In this document: positions 1 to 8,052 of the stretch, in pieces | Layout: each line of letters opens with the position of its first letter | Numbering within the stretch: the first letter of the stretch is position 1 | NCBI GenBank assembly: GCA_036311285.1 | Contig: JAXJQF010000005.1 | Span: forward strand, 1 to 23,703 | DNA from: JAXJQF01 sp036311285 | GTDB taxonomy: Bacteria; Pseudomonadota; Gammaproteobacteria; Enterobacterales; Succinivibrionaceae | Direction: 5' to 3' | DNA: 23,703 nt | Translations under genes and position numbers: made by a program | Notes under the pieces: model-generated | The model's database searches: none | Told to the model about the DNA's origin: nothing | What the model saw: the letters and a program-made list of their open reading frames with translations, nothing else

Positions 1-1722
1 GGTTTAGGAGTTGCAGAATTAGAAAAAGAAATCAAAGACCATCAATGGGATATCGAGAAATCTTTATATTTAGGGAATAATTTTGTAAAAGACGTTGTTG
101 AAGAAGTTTCATTAAGTGTTCCTGAATTATACAAGTCTAAAGCCATTTTCTTTGCTAAGAGTGGTATTCAAGGTGATGATATTCCTAATCAAATAGCCAA
201 GGAGCAAGCATTTGTTAATTCTGTAAAAAAAGCTCAAGATAAGCTTCTAAGTAAATACACAACAGTTCATGAAGCTATAGCGACTGATAGATATAGTTTT
301 ATAGCTGAGATTTTAGCAAAGGTATATAAAAAAGACGAGAATAAGAAAAATTTAACTTATTATTTAGATAAATTTGTTTTAAATAAATATTTAGCATTTC
401 CAATATTCTTATTGATAATGTCTTTTGTTTATTGGATTAGTGTTACATGGTTAGGCTCAATTGTTACCGATTGGTCAAATGATGTATTCTTTGGTGAAAT
501 GGTAATACCTTATGTTTCTGAGTCTATGTCTAGTTTAGGGGCTTCAGAATGGTTAACGTCTCTTGTTAGTGATGGTATAGTTGGAGGTGTTGGAGCGGTT
601 CTTGGTTTTGTGCCTCAACTTATTATCTTATTCTTACTATTGTCTATTCTAGAAGAATGTGGATATATGACTCGTGCGGCATTTATTTTAGATAGGGTGT
701 TTAGGTTTTTTGGTTTAAGTGGTAGAGCGTTTATTCCATACCTTATCTCTACTGGTTGTGGAGTGCCTGCTTTGATGACTGTTCGTACTTTATCTTCTGA
801 ATCTGAAAGAAGATTGATGTTATTTACAACAACAATGATTCCATGTGGAGCGAAACTTCCTGTAATTATAGTATTCTCTGAAGCTTTATTTGGTGAGTAC
901 GGCTTCTTTGCTTCGGGTATGTATCTTCTTTCAGTTTTTGTAATCGTTATATCTGCATTGATTATGAAGAAGTTTGCGACTTTTAAGCCATCAAATTCAC
1001 CTTTAATGCTTGAACTTCCATTGTATCATATACCAACATTAAGAGTGGTGTTATTAACTGTATATCACCGTTCTAAGTCATTTATTATTAAGTCTGGTAC
1101 AATAATTTTTACGTCAGTTACAGTTATTTGGATGTTGTCTTCATTCGCATGGAATGGAGAAGAAAAGCAAATACAATTAACTGATGTTCCTAGTGAAAGT
1201 ATTCTTGCAGATATCGCTAAACCTGTTTCTAATGTATTTGCTCCAATTGGAGTAGATGATTATAGAACTACAGTTGCCATTGTTTCTGGTTTGATTGCAA
1301 AGGAAAATATCGTAGGTAGTTTAGCCGTGTTTTCAGGCGTTGAATCTGAAGAAGATGAAGTTTTTTATCAGGCATTAGGTGATAATATCTTTGAAATCAA
1401 TAAGGATAAAGCAAAAGGAATGTGGGCGGCATTAGCGTTTGTGATATTTAATCTATTTACTGTTCCATGTTTAGCTGCTGTAGGGGTTTTAAAGAGAGAA
1501 ATAGGTTCTAATAAACTATTTTTATGGGCATTGTTATATCAAATCGTGTTCTCGTATGGTCTAAGTATGACTGTTTATCAATTTGGTATGTATGCTTCAT
1601 ATGGAGTGTTTAATATCTTTGGTTGGATCTCTATATTATTGATTATAGTGTTGCTTTACTTATTGTTTATTAAGAAGAACAGTCAAGTTGAACAAAAAAT
1701 TGAGTTTAAGCTAAAGAATTAA
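1..1722 (+). CDS. feoB: FeoB ferrous iron transporter, C-terminal part (5' end outside window)
   Basis: The frame is open from base 1 with no start, so this is the last 573 codons of a longer gene. FeoB is an inner-membrane Fe(II) permease with an N-terminal G domain; that domain is mostly outside the window. Visible are the cytoplasmic helical linker, with the family-like segment ATDRYSFIAEI, and then the polytopic membrane region. The latter carries the two Gate motifs expected of FeoB: the GCGVPA segment followed by MTVRTLSS, and the TTTMIPCGAKLPV segment. The C-terminus has further hydrophobic segments and a basic tail (IKKNSQ). The length and motifs are those of an intact permease. An ATG at 412 is internal and is not the start. 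A hairpin terminator follows 57 bases after the stop, so no downstream feoC is co-transcribed. Confidence 0.95.
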   Translation, partial: GLGVAELEKEIKDHQWDIEKSLYLGNNFVKDVVEEVSLSVPELYKSKAIFFAKSGIQGDDIPNQIAKEQAFVNSVKKAQDKLLSKYTTVHEAIATDRYSFIAEILAKVYKKDENKKNLTYYLDKFVLNKYLAFPIFLLIMSFVYWISVTWLGSIVTDWSNDVFFGEMVIPYVSESMSSLGASEWLTSLVSDGIVGGVGAVLGFVPQLIILFLLLSILEECGYMTRAAFILDRVFRFFGLSGRAFIPYLISTGCGVPALMTVRTLSSESERRLMLFTTTMIPCGAKLPVIIVFSEALFGEYGFFASGMYLLSVFVIVISALIMKKFATFKPSNSPLMLELPLYHIPTLRVVLLTVYHRSKSFIIKSGTIIFTSVTVIWMLSSFAWNGEEKQIQLTDVPSESILADIAKPVSNVFAPIGVDDYRTTVAIVSGLIAKENIVGSLAVFSGVESEEDEVFYQALGDNIFEINKDKAKGMWAALAFVIFNLFTVPCLAAVGVLKREIGSNKLFLWALLYQIVFSYGLSMTVYQFGMYASYGVFNIFGWISILLIIVLLYLLFIKKNSQVEQKIEFKLKN

Positions 1723-1778
1723 ACGGATCTAAACATAGTTTGTAAAAAAAGTATCTAGCTTATAAGAATATATAGAAT

Positions 1779-1811
1779 AAAGGATAGTCTATGGATTATC
1801 CTTTTGTTTTT
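1779..1811 (+). terminator. Rho-independent terminator of feoB
   Basis: An 8-bp perfect stem, AAAGGATA (1779-1786) with TATCCTTT (1797-1804), has a 10-base loop and is followed by a T-rich tail. It sits shortly after the feoB stop. Confidence 0.75.
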
Positions 1812-2224
1812 ATAGGTGTTTGTTTTCTTAAATTGTGTAGTCATAACGTAAAAATTTTATTTAATAATGTTGTAAAGTCACATTTTTAAGATTTAGTAAC
1901 TTTAATTTGTTGAAAATGTAACTTAGACCATAAATATGGTTATTTATGTGATTTAAAATATACTTTGACATAGTTGCGTTGATAATCACATTTTTATCAA
2001 TATAAACAGTGCTTTTAGGAGTTGTCTTTTATCTTTTTTTACTTCTATTGAGTACTTTTTTGAGCACTTATGTTTGTTTTTTTATTGACTTACTTTGGTT
2101 AAGTATGTTTTATGTTTAACTTAAGTTTACTCGATATTTAATTAAGTCAATAGTAATGAAGAATATCTTAGCAAGTAGGTTGATTGTAATTAGAATAATT
2201 TAAAAAAGATAAAGGTTACAGAGC
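1812..2224. other. Intergenic region upstream of the HD-GYP gene
   Basis: No convincing gene is seen. The 11-mer TCACATTTTTA occurs twice (about 1877 and 1986). The second copy lies in TGCGT-N6-TCACA, a half-matching CRP-like site. TTGATA (1979-1984) and TATCAA (1995-2000) form a small inverted repeat. A TTGACA at 1965-1970 has no -10 at proper spacing. These are hints of regulation only. Confidence 0.4.
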
Positions 2225-4165
2225 GTGGTTATTAAATTTGCTAAAAAAAGAGAAATGACAATATTTGTATTACAAATTGTTGTTATTTTTGTAATTCTAT
2301 TGGCTTTGATGTCTTTTACTTTCTATAGTATTTCCGGTTACATCAAAGAAAATTTGCTTTCAGTGGCAAGTAATACTTTAAGACATCAATCTAATCATTT
2401 AAATAAATTCATAGACAAAAGTAATCATATATTATTATCAACAACTTTTACTGTTGAACACATGCTTTTATCCGGAAGCAGTAATGAGGATATAAAAAAG
2501 TTTTTAGAATTAGAATTAAAAAAATATAACACTGAAATCAATCACAATTATATAGACTTGTATGGTTATATAAGAGGCGAGTTAATTAATGGTTCAGATT
2601 GGGTACCTCCAATTGACTATATTGCAAGTCAAAGAGAATGGTTTACTTCAGCAAAGAAAAGTTTTGGTAGTGTAGTATATACATCTGCTTATAAAGATGC
2701 TAGAACTGGAAAATTCTTAATTAGTGTTTCCAAAGAATTATATGAAGGAAGTGTGCTTACAATCGATGTATTGTTAGATGACATTCAAGAAATATCAAAA
2801 ACTATAAATCTCGATGGAATGGGGTATGGTGTTGTTCTTGATTATACTGGCTTAGTAATAGCTAATTCTAATGAAGCAGAATACGGGGTCGATTACAGAA
2901 GTGACGCTCAAAGGAAACAATTTTTAGATAAATTGTTTAAAAGCAACGAGGATGCGCGTTTTAATGTAACTATAGATGGTAGTAAATACATTGTTTTTGC
3001 AAATAAACTGATGAACAATTGGTATATTGCAATGCTTATCGATGAATCAAAATTAAACGCTAACCTATTCGATATACTGAACAAAAATATAATTATTTGC
3101 GCAATATTGTTTGTATTAGTCGTATTTTTCTTAACTTTCTATTTCAGAAAAGTTAATCGTTATATGAGAATTTATAAAATAAGTTGTCAGAAGGCAGATT
3201 CATTTTATAGAACAATTATGACTACATTAACAAAGGCTATTGATGCAAAGGATAGATACACTAATGGTCACTCTGTTAGAGTTGCTCAGTATGCTTTAGA
3301 AATTGCTAAGCGTATGGGAAAGAATAAAGAAGAGCAACAAAATATTTATTATGCAGCTTTATTACATGATGTAGGCAAGATTCATATACCTGATAGCATA
3401 ATCAACAAACCATCACGTTTAGATGATAATGAATGGGAGTATATGAAGCTTCACTCAACGTATAGCTTTTTAATATTAAAGGATATAAAACCTAATGACT
3501 TAATTGCAGCAGGTGCTAAGTGGCATCATGAACGTTATGATGGTCAAGGTTATCCTGATGGTTTAGCTGGTGAGGATATTCCTGAAATTGCTAGAATTAT
3601 AGCAGTTGCAGATGCATATGATGCTATGACTTCTAATAGAAGTTATAGAAAACTAATGACTCAGGAAAAAGTACGTTCTGAAATCTTGAATGGTTTAGGA
3701 AAGCAATTTGATCCACAGATTGGTAGAATAATGCTTAGTATGATTTCAGAAGACGCTAATTTCCAAATGCGTCATGAACATAAGGAATACAAGCGAGTGC
3801 TTGTGTTAGATGACCAAGAAATTCAGAGAGAATATGTTGATTACATTCTTACTAATAATAAAGAAGATGTTAAGTTCAAGGTTGATAAATGTGCAACTTA
3901 TGAACAAATGCTTGCTTTATTAGAAACTAGTGCAGATGATATCGATGTAATTCTTTTGGATATTATGATGCCAGAAAAGGATGGCTTCGAAGTCTTTGAG
4001 AAGATTAAGTATGAATATAATATTCCTGTAATTGTGGTTTCATCGAACAAGAACTATGAGTGTATAAAGAAGGCTTATGATTTAGGTGTAGATGATTATG
4101 TTATTAAACCAGCCAAGCCTCTAAAGCTTATTGAAATCATCTTAGGTGTACTACATGATAAATAG
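2225..4165 (+). CDS. Membrane sensor HD-GYP phosphodiesterase with C-terminal receiver domain
   Basis: This probably hydrolyses cyclic di-GMP at the inner membrane. A TM helix at about residues 12-34 follows a basic N-terminus. A periplasmic region of about 250 residues resembles a Cache-type sensor, and a second TM lies at about 288-308. There is no obvious HAMP. The HD-GYP domain spans about 335-500 with the metal-binding HDVGK (H381, D382) and the signature HHERYDGQGYP starting at H434. All residues of the GYP motif are present, so it should be active. A complete receiver domain follows: acidic pair D529/D530, phosphoacceptor D579 in LLDIMMPEKDG, and K628. The GTG start at 2225 is chosen because AAAGG lies about 10 bases upstream and it includes the basic residues before TM1; the ATG at 2255 is the alternative. 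Receivers usually precede HD-GYP, so this order is notable. The gene stands alone. Confidence 0.9.
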   Translation: MVIKFAKKREMTIFVLQIVVIFVILLALMSFTFYSISGYIKENLLSVASNTLRHQSNHLNKFIDKSNHILLSTTFTVEHMLLSGSSNEDIKKFLELELKKYNTEINHNYIDLYGYIRGELINGSDWVPPIDYIASQREWFTSAKKSFGSVVYTSAYKDARTGKFLISVSKELYEGSVLTIDVLLDDIQEISKTINLDGMGYGVVLDYTGLVIANSNEAEYGVDYRSDAQRKQFLDKLFKSNEDARFNVTIDGSKYIVFANKLMNNWYIAMLIDESKLNANLFDILNKNIIICAILFVLVVFFLTFYFRKVNRYMRIYKISCQKADSFYRTIMTTLTKAIDAKDRYTNGHSVRVAQYALEIAKRMGKNKEEQQNIYYAALLHDVGKIHIPDSIINKPSRLDDNEWEYMKLHSTYSFLILKDIKPNDLIAAGAKWHHERYDGQGYPDGLAGEDIPEIARIIAVADAYDAMTSNRSYRKLMTQEKVRSEILNGLGKQFDPQIGRIMLSMISEDANFQMRHEHKEYKRVLVLDDQEIQREYVDYILTNNKEDVKFKVDKCATYEQMLALLETSADDIDVILLDIMMPEKDGFEVFEKIKYEYNIPVIVVSSNKNYECIKKAYDLGVDDYVIKPAKPLKLIEIILGVLHDK

Positions 4166-4233
4166 TATATGTATGTACATAGTGTTATCATAGATTTATG
4201 AAGTGTAAGTATAAATAGTACAAATAAAACAAT

Positions 4234-4258
4234 AAAAGCGAGGAGTCCTCGCTTTTGT
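4234..4258. terminator. Bidirectional terminator between HD-GYP gene and nitroreductase gene
   Basis: A 10-bp perfect stem, AAAAGCGAGG (4234-4243) with CCTCGCTTTT (4247-4256), has a 3-base loop. T-rich sequence follows on the plus strand and A-rich sequence precedes it, so it can end both convergent genes. Confidence 0.85.
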
Positions 4259-4298
4259 TGTTTTACAATTTTTAATTTTGAAATTGTTCTATTTTGTT

Positions 4299-4814
4299 TT
4301 ATAAATATGTAACAAGTTCTTTTAATGATTTTGTTTCTGAATGTCTAGGGCTAGGTGCTGCCTTATCTGACGGATAACCAACTGGTAATAGACATACAGG
4401 CTTTATGTTTTCAGGAAGGTTAAATAGTTCAGAGGTTTTTTGTTTATCAAATAATAACACCCATACAGAACCTAAGCCTACATCTTGAGCTGTTAACATC
4501 ATATGAGTACATACGATCGAAGCATCCATTTCACCACTAGAGTAGTTGTCATCATATGGACTCTTCCAGCTTTCATTAGTATTTTGACATATTAAAAATA
4601 CAAGAGGAGCTCCATAAGTACAGTTAGTTACTTCCTTAATCTTGTTTATAGCATCATCAGATTGTAATACATAAATCTTATGTGGTTGATTGTTTTTTGC
4701 TGTAGGAGCAAGTTGAGCAGATTTTAGTATATCGTCTATAAGATTTTGTTCAACCTTGTTTGGTAAGTAAGCTCTTACTGAGTATCTTTTTTCTGCTAAT
4801 TCCAAAAAGTCCAT
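4299..4814 (-). CDS. Nitroreductase family protein (FMN oxidoreductase)
   Basis: This is a soluble flavin-dependent oxidoreductase, 171 residues, in the range of compact nitroreductases. The N-terminal RYSVR is the usual phosphate/FMN-contacting segment, followed by AQLAPTAKNNQPH, the typical SPSxxNxQPW-like region. A middle helix (MDASIVCTHMMLTAQDVGLGSVWV) and the late PVGYPSDK-PSPRH segment complete the flavin site and match the family's GYP/R pattern. The substrate cannot be told: such enzymes reduce nitro compounds, quinones or flavins using NAD(P)H. The start is supported by AAGGA about 9 bases upstream of the ATG. It is a single gene; the convergent gene shares its terminator. Confidence 0.9.
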   Translation of the reverse strand: MDFLELAEKRYSVRAYLPNKVEQNLIDDILKSAQLAPTAKNNQPHKIYVLQSDDAINKIKEVTNCTYGAPLVFLICQNTNESWKSPYDDNYSSGEMDASIVCTHMMLTAQDVGLGSVWVLLFDKQKTSELFNLPENIKPVCLLPVGYPSDKAAPSPRHSETKSLKELVTYL

Positions 4815-5035
4815 CTTTTATCCTTAATAATATTTAGTTTTTTTTATATAGTCTTGAATAAGATATTAGACCATTATAGGAGTGTCAATAATTGTTTCTA
4901 AGAATGTAATATTATTCTCAAATTTCTATACAGAATATTATAAAAGGATATTCAAATGGACAAAATTATATAAGTAGAATTTTGGTATTTTGAGGTTAAT
5001 AGTGTAAGAGAATGGAATAGTATTGGCTTTTCTTT

Positions 5036-5218
5036 TTATATCATACATTTTCCATCGCATTTGATACATCGCTTGCATGAATGCTCTTTAGCATTTGTTA
5101 TGGATACATCAATACCTGCTTCACGGCATTGACGTATGCGCTCGCGGATTTCTTCGCGAGAAGTTTCCTTTTCTTTAGCTTGTCTAAATACAGCAGGAGC
5201 TTTTCTTACTTTACGCAT
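5036..5218 (-). CDS. Small Cys-rich hypothetical protein
   Basis: A 60-residue product that I do not recognise. The N-terminal half is strongly basic and helical (REEIRERIRQCREAG). The C-terminus is a cysteine cluster, CKRCIKCDGKC, that could bind a metal. Base composition is clearly more GC-rich than the flanking AT-rich spacer, as expected for coding sequence here. The ribosome site is weak (AAAG about 10 bases upstream of the ATG). The plus-strand frame overlapping it reads as a hydrophobic shadow. Within the gene, CTCGCG (5141-5146) and CGCGAG (5155-5160) form an inverted repeat. Real but uncharacterised is my preferred reading; chance is possible given its size. Confidence 0.5.
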   Translation of the reverse strand: MRKVRKAPAVFRQAKEKETSREEIRERIRQCREAGIDVSITNAKEHSCKRCIKCDGKCMI

Positions 5219-5556
5219 ATGTATATGTTCTTTGAATTTATCATTAGTTTCTTACTTTTATTTTATCTCAATTAATAAAAAATTAAACAATAAGAATATG
5301 CATCGATAGATTTTTAATAGATTTTTATGAAAATTATGAGAGAAAACTTGTTTGTATGTTCATAAAATAATCAAATACCGTAAAAATTAATATATTTTTT
5401 TATATTTGTTGAAATTTGATATAAAAAAGTGTAACATACGTCACATTCTTTAAGGGTGTACATAAAACAACAACATAACAAAATAAAAAAAAGAGTACAA
5501 AAAACCTAAGAATGTTAGTTTAGATGTGTGAATCGTGAAGCGGAATTAAGAACAAT
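5219..5556. other. Intergenic region carrying a CRP-like site
   Basis: AT-rich spacer between the divergent small genes. Apart from the CRP-like site at 5430-5445 and A/T runs, nothing else stands out. Confidence 0.4.
5430..5445. promoter_or_regulatory. CRP (cAMP receptor) -like binding site
   Basis: TGTAA-CATACG-TCACA matches the enterobacterial CRP consensus TGTGA-N6-TCACA in 9 of 10 fixed positions and is flanked by A/T-rich sequence. It lies about 110 bases upstream of the secreted-protein start at 5557. It is inferred from the motif only. Confidence 0.5.
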
Positions 5557-6015
5557 ATGAAGAAGTTATGCAAGTTATTTGGTTATGCGTTATTTTTTGT
5601 TTCATCATTATGTGTAGCAGATGATAATGTAACTCTAGCTGCTGAAACTACTGATCCAGCAGAAAATTGGGATTTAATCGATTATACTTACAATTCAAAT
5701 ACTTATGAAAATGACTCATTAAACACTACAATTGTAGTTTCTGAATATCCTATAACATCTTACAGTAGTTATTCTTTAGGTGACATAGCTAAGACAGTGT
5801 CAAAAGATAATCAATGTTTACATCCTGTATACAATGAAGTAGATGGTAGTTACATTATAGAATGTGACGGTAGATTAAAGATTTTTGTAGTTTCTGCTAA
5901 TCGCAATGTAGTTGATGTTGCGATAACAGATTGTAATAGTGTTGAAAGTTGTATAAATGTAAGTAACTTTATTCAACACAAAAAGATGAGCGGTCGTTTA
6001 GTATTAAGCCGCTAA
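5557..6015 (+). CDS. Small secreted four-cysteine protein (TDCNSxESC family, copy 1)
   Basis: A 152-residue protein with a signal peptide: basic MKK, a hydrophobic core, and likely cleavage after VA at residue 21. It should therefore be periplasmic or exported. I recognise no known family. The mature part has four cysteines outside the signal peptide. Two are 16 residues apart; the last two lie in ITDCNSVESC. The gene at 11069-11506 shares this layout and the motif TDCNSxESC, so the two are distant paralogs. Two disulfides are likely by inference. A CRP-like site lies upstream and a strong terminator downstream, so it is a single-gene unit. The start ATG has only a weak AAGA ribosome site. 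Confidence 0.75.
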   Translation: MKKLCKLFGYALFFVSSLCVADDNVTLAAETTDPAENWDLIDYTYNSNTYENDSLNTTIVVSEYPITSYSSYSLGDIAKTVSKDNQCLHPVYNEVDGSYIIECDGRLKIFVVSANRNVVDVAITDCNSVESCINVSNFIQHKKMSGRLVLSR

Positions 6016-6106
6016 TCGAAACGGAATATTTGCTATTAGTGTGTGAATAGTAAGTATCTCAGATAGTAGTTCATGCTATTTGTTGTTCATTTCCTTATGT
6101 CCTTTA

Positions 6107-6141
6107 GGCTAACTTTATATAAGTTAGCCATTTTCGTTTTT
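6107..6141 (+). terminator. Terminator of the small secreted protein gene
   Basis: A 9-bp perfect stem, GGCTAACTT (6107-6115) with AAGTTAGCC (6121-6129), has a 5-base loop and is followed by ATTTTCGTTTTT. Confidence 0.8.
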
Positions 6142-6191
6142 AAATTTACATGGTAGTAAATATATAAAACGTATATAAAACCACAACTCCT

Positions 6192-7655
6192 TTAAAATAA
6201 AGAATTTGCAGACTTTTTATTGTGATTTTTACTAATGATTTTCAAATGAGTTAAGTAACTTTCTCGTATAGATTTTTCACTACCATACTTTAAAAATAGA
6301 TCTGAAAAATCATAACTTAATTGTCTTTTAATTTCATTTATGTTTTCTAATAGCATAGGAGTATATGCATTATTGTTGTTTGATATATCAGAGTAGATAA
6401 GTTTTATGTATTGGTCTATTAAGTTTTTTACTAGAATTATTGAAAGATAGGTAGATATTTCACGTGCAAAGGTTTGAGCTGAACCTTGATTTTTAAGCGA
6501 AAGGTCTCTAAGCATTACTAAAAATGTTGCAGGTAAATTGTTTATAATTTTAAGTTCGTCATTACTAATTTCTCCTTGGTTTTTTGCAAACTTAGTAACG
6601 ATGCCTATAGTTGTATTGTTATCTCCAAATAAAAATTCGTCAATTTTAGATTTAATCCCTATGATAGATTTAGTAGAGCTTTTAACGTTTATGCAATCAG
6701 TATCTATACATTCATAATAATTTACTTTCCCCCCAAAGATTAGGTCAGATATTGATATAAGTCCACCAGGTAAAATAGATAGATTTTCACCATCTTCTCC
6801 AATAATAATTGTTCCAAAGATACTTAGTATTTCATTTTTTAATACTGGGTTGTTTTGGAACTCATTATTTCGAGAAAGTATGTTCCATACAAGGTTACCT
6901 GTAAATTGAGTTAAAGAGATTTCGCTTGATTTACTTGAACGGTTATTTTGGTTGTTATATGTAGATTCAATGTTTTTGGTAAATTGATTTGCAGTTTTAT
7001 AGATTTCAGAACTGTCTTTCATACTGTTTAAGGTAAATATATCTGCTGCTCCATTAAATGAAGCTACAAGTTTGGCATCAGATAAATTCTTTTGATTGAC
7101 AGCATTTATTGTGTTGTTAACTATTCCTTGAGCTAGTTGACAGCTATTGCCAAAGTATTGGTTCAAGGCTTGGATTTTCTTTTGTAAAGTTTCCATGTGC
7201 TGCATACACTTTTCACACATAGAGCTTAGGGCTATTTGAAAGGCGTATCCTTGCGCATTAGCTGCAACCGCTCTTAAAAGGTCTATGTATTCATCTTTAT
7301 TTATGAACGATAATGAGCCACCATATAGATCAATGCCTGAACAGGAAGCACTAGCTGAAGGTAGGTTTAATGATGCTATGTTAACTGTTTTAATAGGAGA
7401 GCGAATGTTTAATTCACCTCCTGCAATAATACCTCTTCTTTCGTTTTCAAAGTAATTTGGCTTTGTAACATTAGATAAGGAGTTAAAGTTATTATAAAGC
7501 TCGTCATTTAAAGAAGCGTAGGAAGTTGTTGGAATTACTACAGTACTTACAAACAGCATTGAAAGATGTAAAGCTTTAGATAATTTGTTTATTTTAAAAC
7601 AGTTAAATCCTTTGTTATTACTAATATTAGTGGTAACAATGCTTAATGAGTTCAT
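6192..7655 (-). CDS. traH: TraH-like F-type conjugation pilus assembly protein (orphan)
   Basis: A 487-residue protein close to the usual TraH length (about 460). In F-type type IV secretion systems TraH acts in the periplasm and outer membrane with TraF, TraU and TraW in pilus retraction and mating-pair stabilisation. The diagnostic block is present: RRGIIAGGELNIRSP, CSGIDLYGGSLSFINKDE, LLRAVAANAQGYAFQIAL, then a Cys-containing amphipathic stretch with GNSCQLAQGIV. The N-terminus is long before a hydrophobic signal segment (SMLFVSTVVIPTTSYA), with likely cleavage near residue 48. A shorter start inside it is possible, because the ATG used has only a poor AAGAAG ribosome site. No traF, traW, traU, traN, traG or coupling-protein gene is in the window, so it is an orphan here. 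It may be a remnant of an integrated element or a domesticated gene; the reading frame is intact. Confidence 0.88.
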   Translation of the reverse strand: MNSLSIVTTNISNNKGFNCFKINKLSKALHLSMLFVSTVVIPTTSYASLNDELYNNFNSLSNVTKPNYFENERRGIIAGGELNIRSPIKTVNIASLNLPSASASCSGIDLYGGSLSFINKDEYIDLLRAVAANAQGYAFQIALSSMCEKCMQHMETLQKKIQALNQYFGNSCQLAQGIVNNTINAVNQKNLSDAKLVASFNGAADIFTLNSMKDSSEIYKTANQFTKNIESTYNNQNNRSSKSSEISLTQFTGNLVWNILSRNNEFQNNPVLKNEILSIFGTIIIGEDGENLSILPGGLISISDLIFGGKVNYYECIDTDCINVKSSTKSIIGIKSKIDEFLFGDNNTTIGIVTKFAKNQGEISNDELKIINNLPATFLVMLRDLSLKNQGSAQTFAREISTYLSIILVKNLIDQYIKLIYSDISNNNNAYTPMLLENINEIKRQLSYDFSDLFLKYGSEKSIRESYLTHLKIISKNHNKKSANSLF

Positions 7656-8052
7656 AATATGTATTGTCTTCTTATTTTTGGTTAAATTATTAATTAAATG
7701 TTTTTATGAATTTTATAAATTTGAATTTTTATAAATGTTAATGTAATTGCAGATAAAGCTTATTTTATTTAATGTTAAGTGATAGGGAGGTATGGTTTTT
7801 ACTAAAATTTGGTTGTTATAAAATTGGTGACTTATGTAATTTAGTTAACGTTATCTAAATAGCGTTAAATTTAAATCTATTAAATAATGATTAATTTTTG
7901 TATAATCATGGACTTAATTTTATGATTTAAACAAAATATTAAACTTTAATTTTAATATTAGCTTTAAGATACCATCTCTTTTATATTTTGTTGTTATTCA
8001 TATAACATTAAAAATAAGTTTATCTTAAATAAAGTAATTTAAAGGTTTATTT
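7656..8052. other. Divergent intergenic region between traH and the AGCS gene
   Basis: A perfect -10 TATAAT at 7901-7906 faces the AGCS gene, with no clear -35. Just upstream, TTAACG (7845-7850) and CGTTAA (7863-7868) form an inverted repeat with 12-base spacing, a possible operator. A small gene is not supported. Confidence 0.4.

Noticed and set aside
5081..5275. Plus-strand 64-codon frame over the small Cys-rich gene
   Set aside because: Hydrophobic Phe/Ser/Leu-rich composition typical of the antisense of a basic gene, and no ribosome site.
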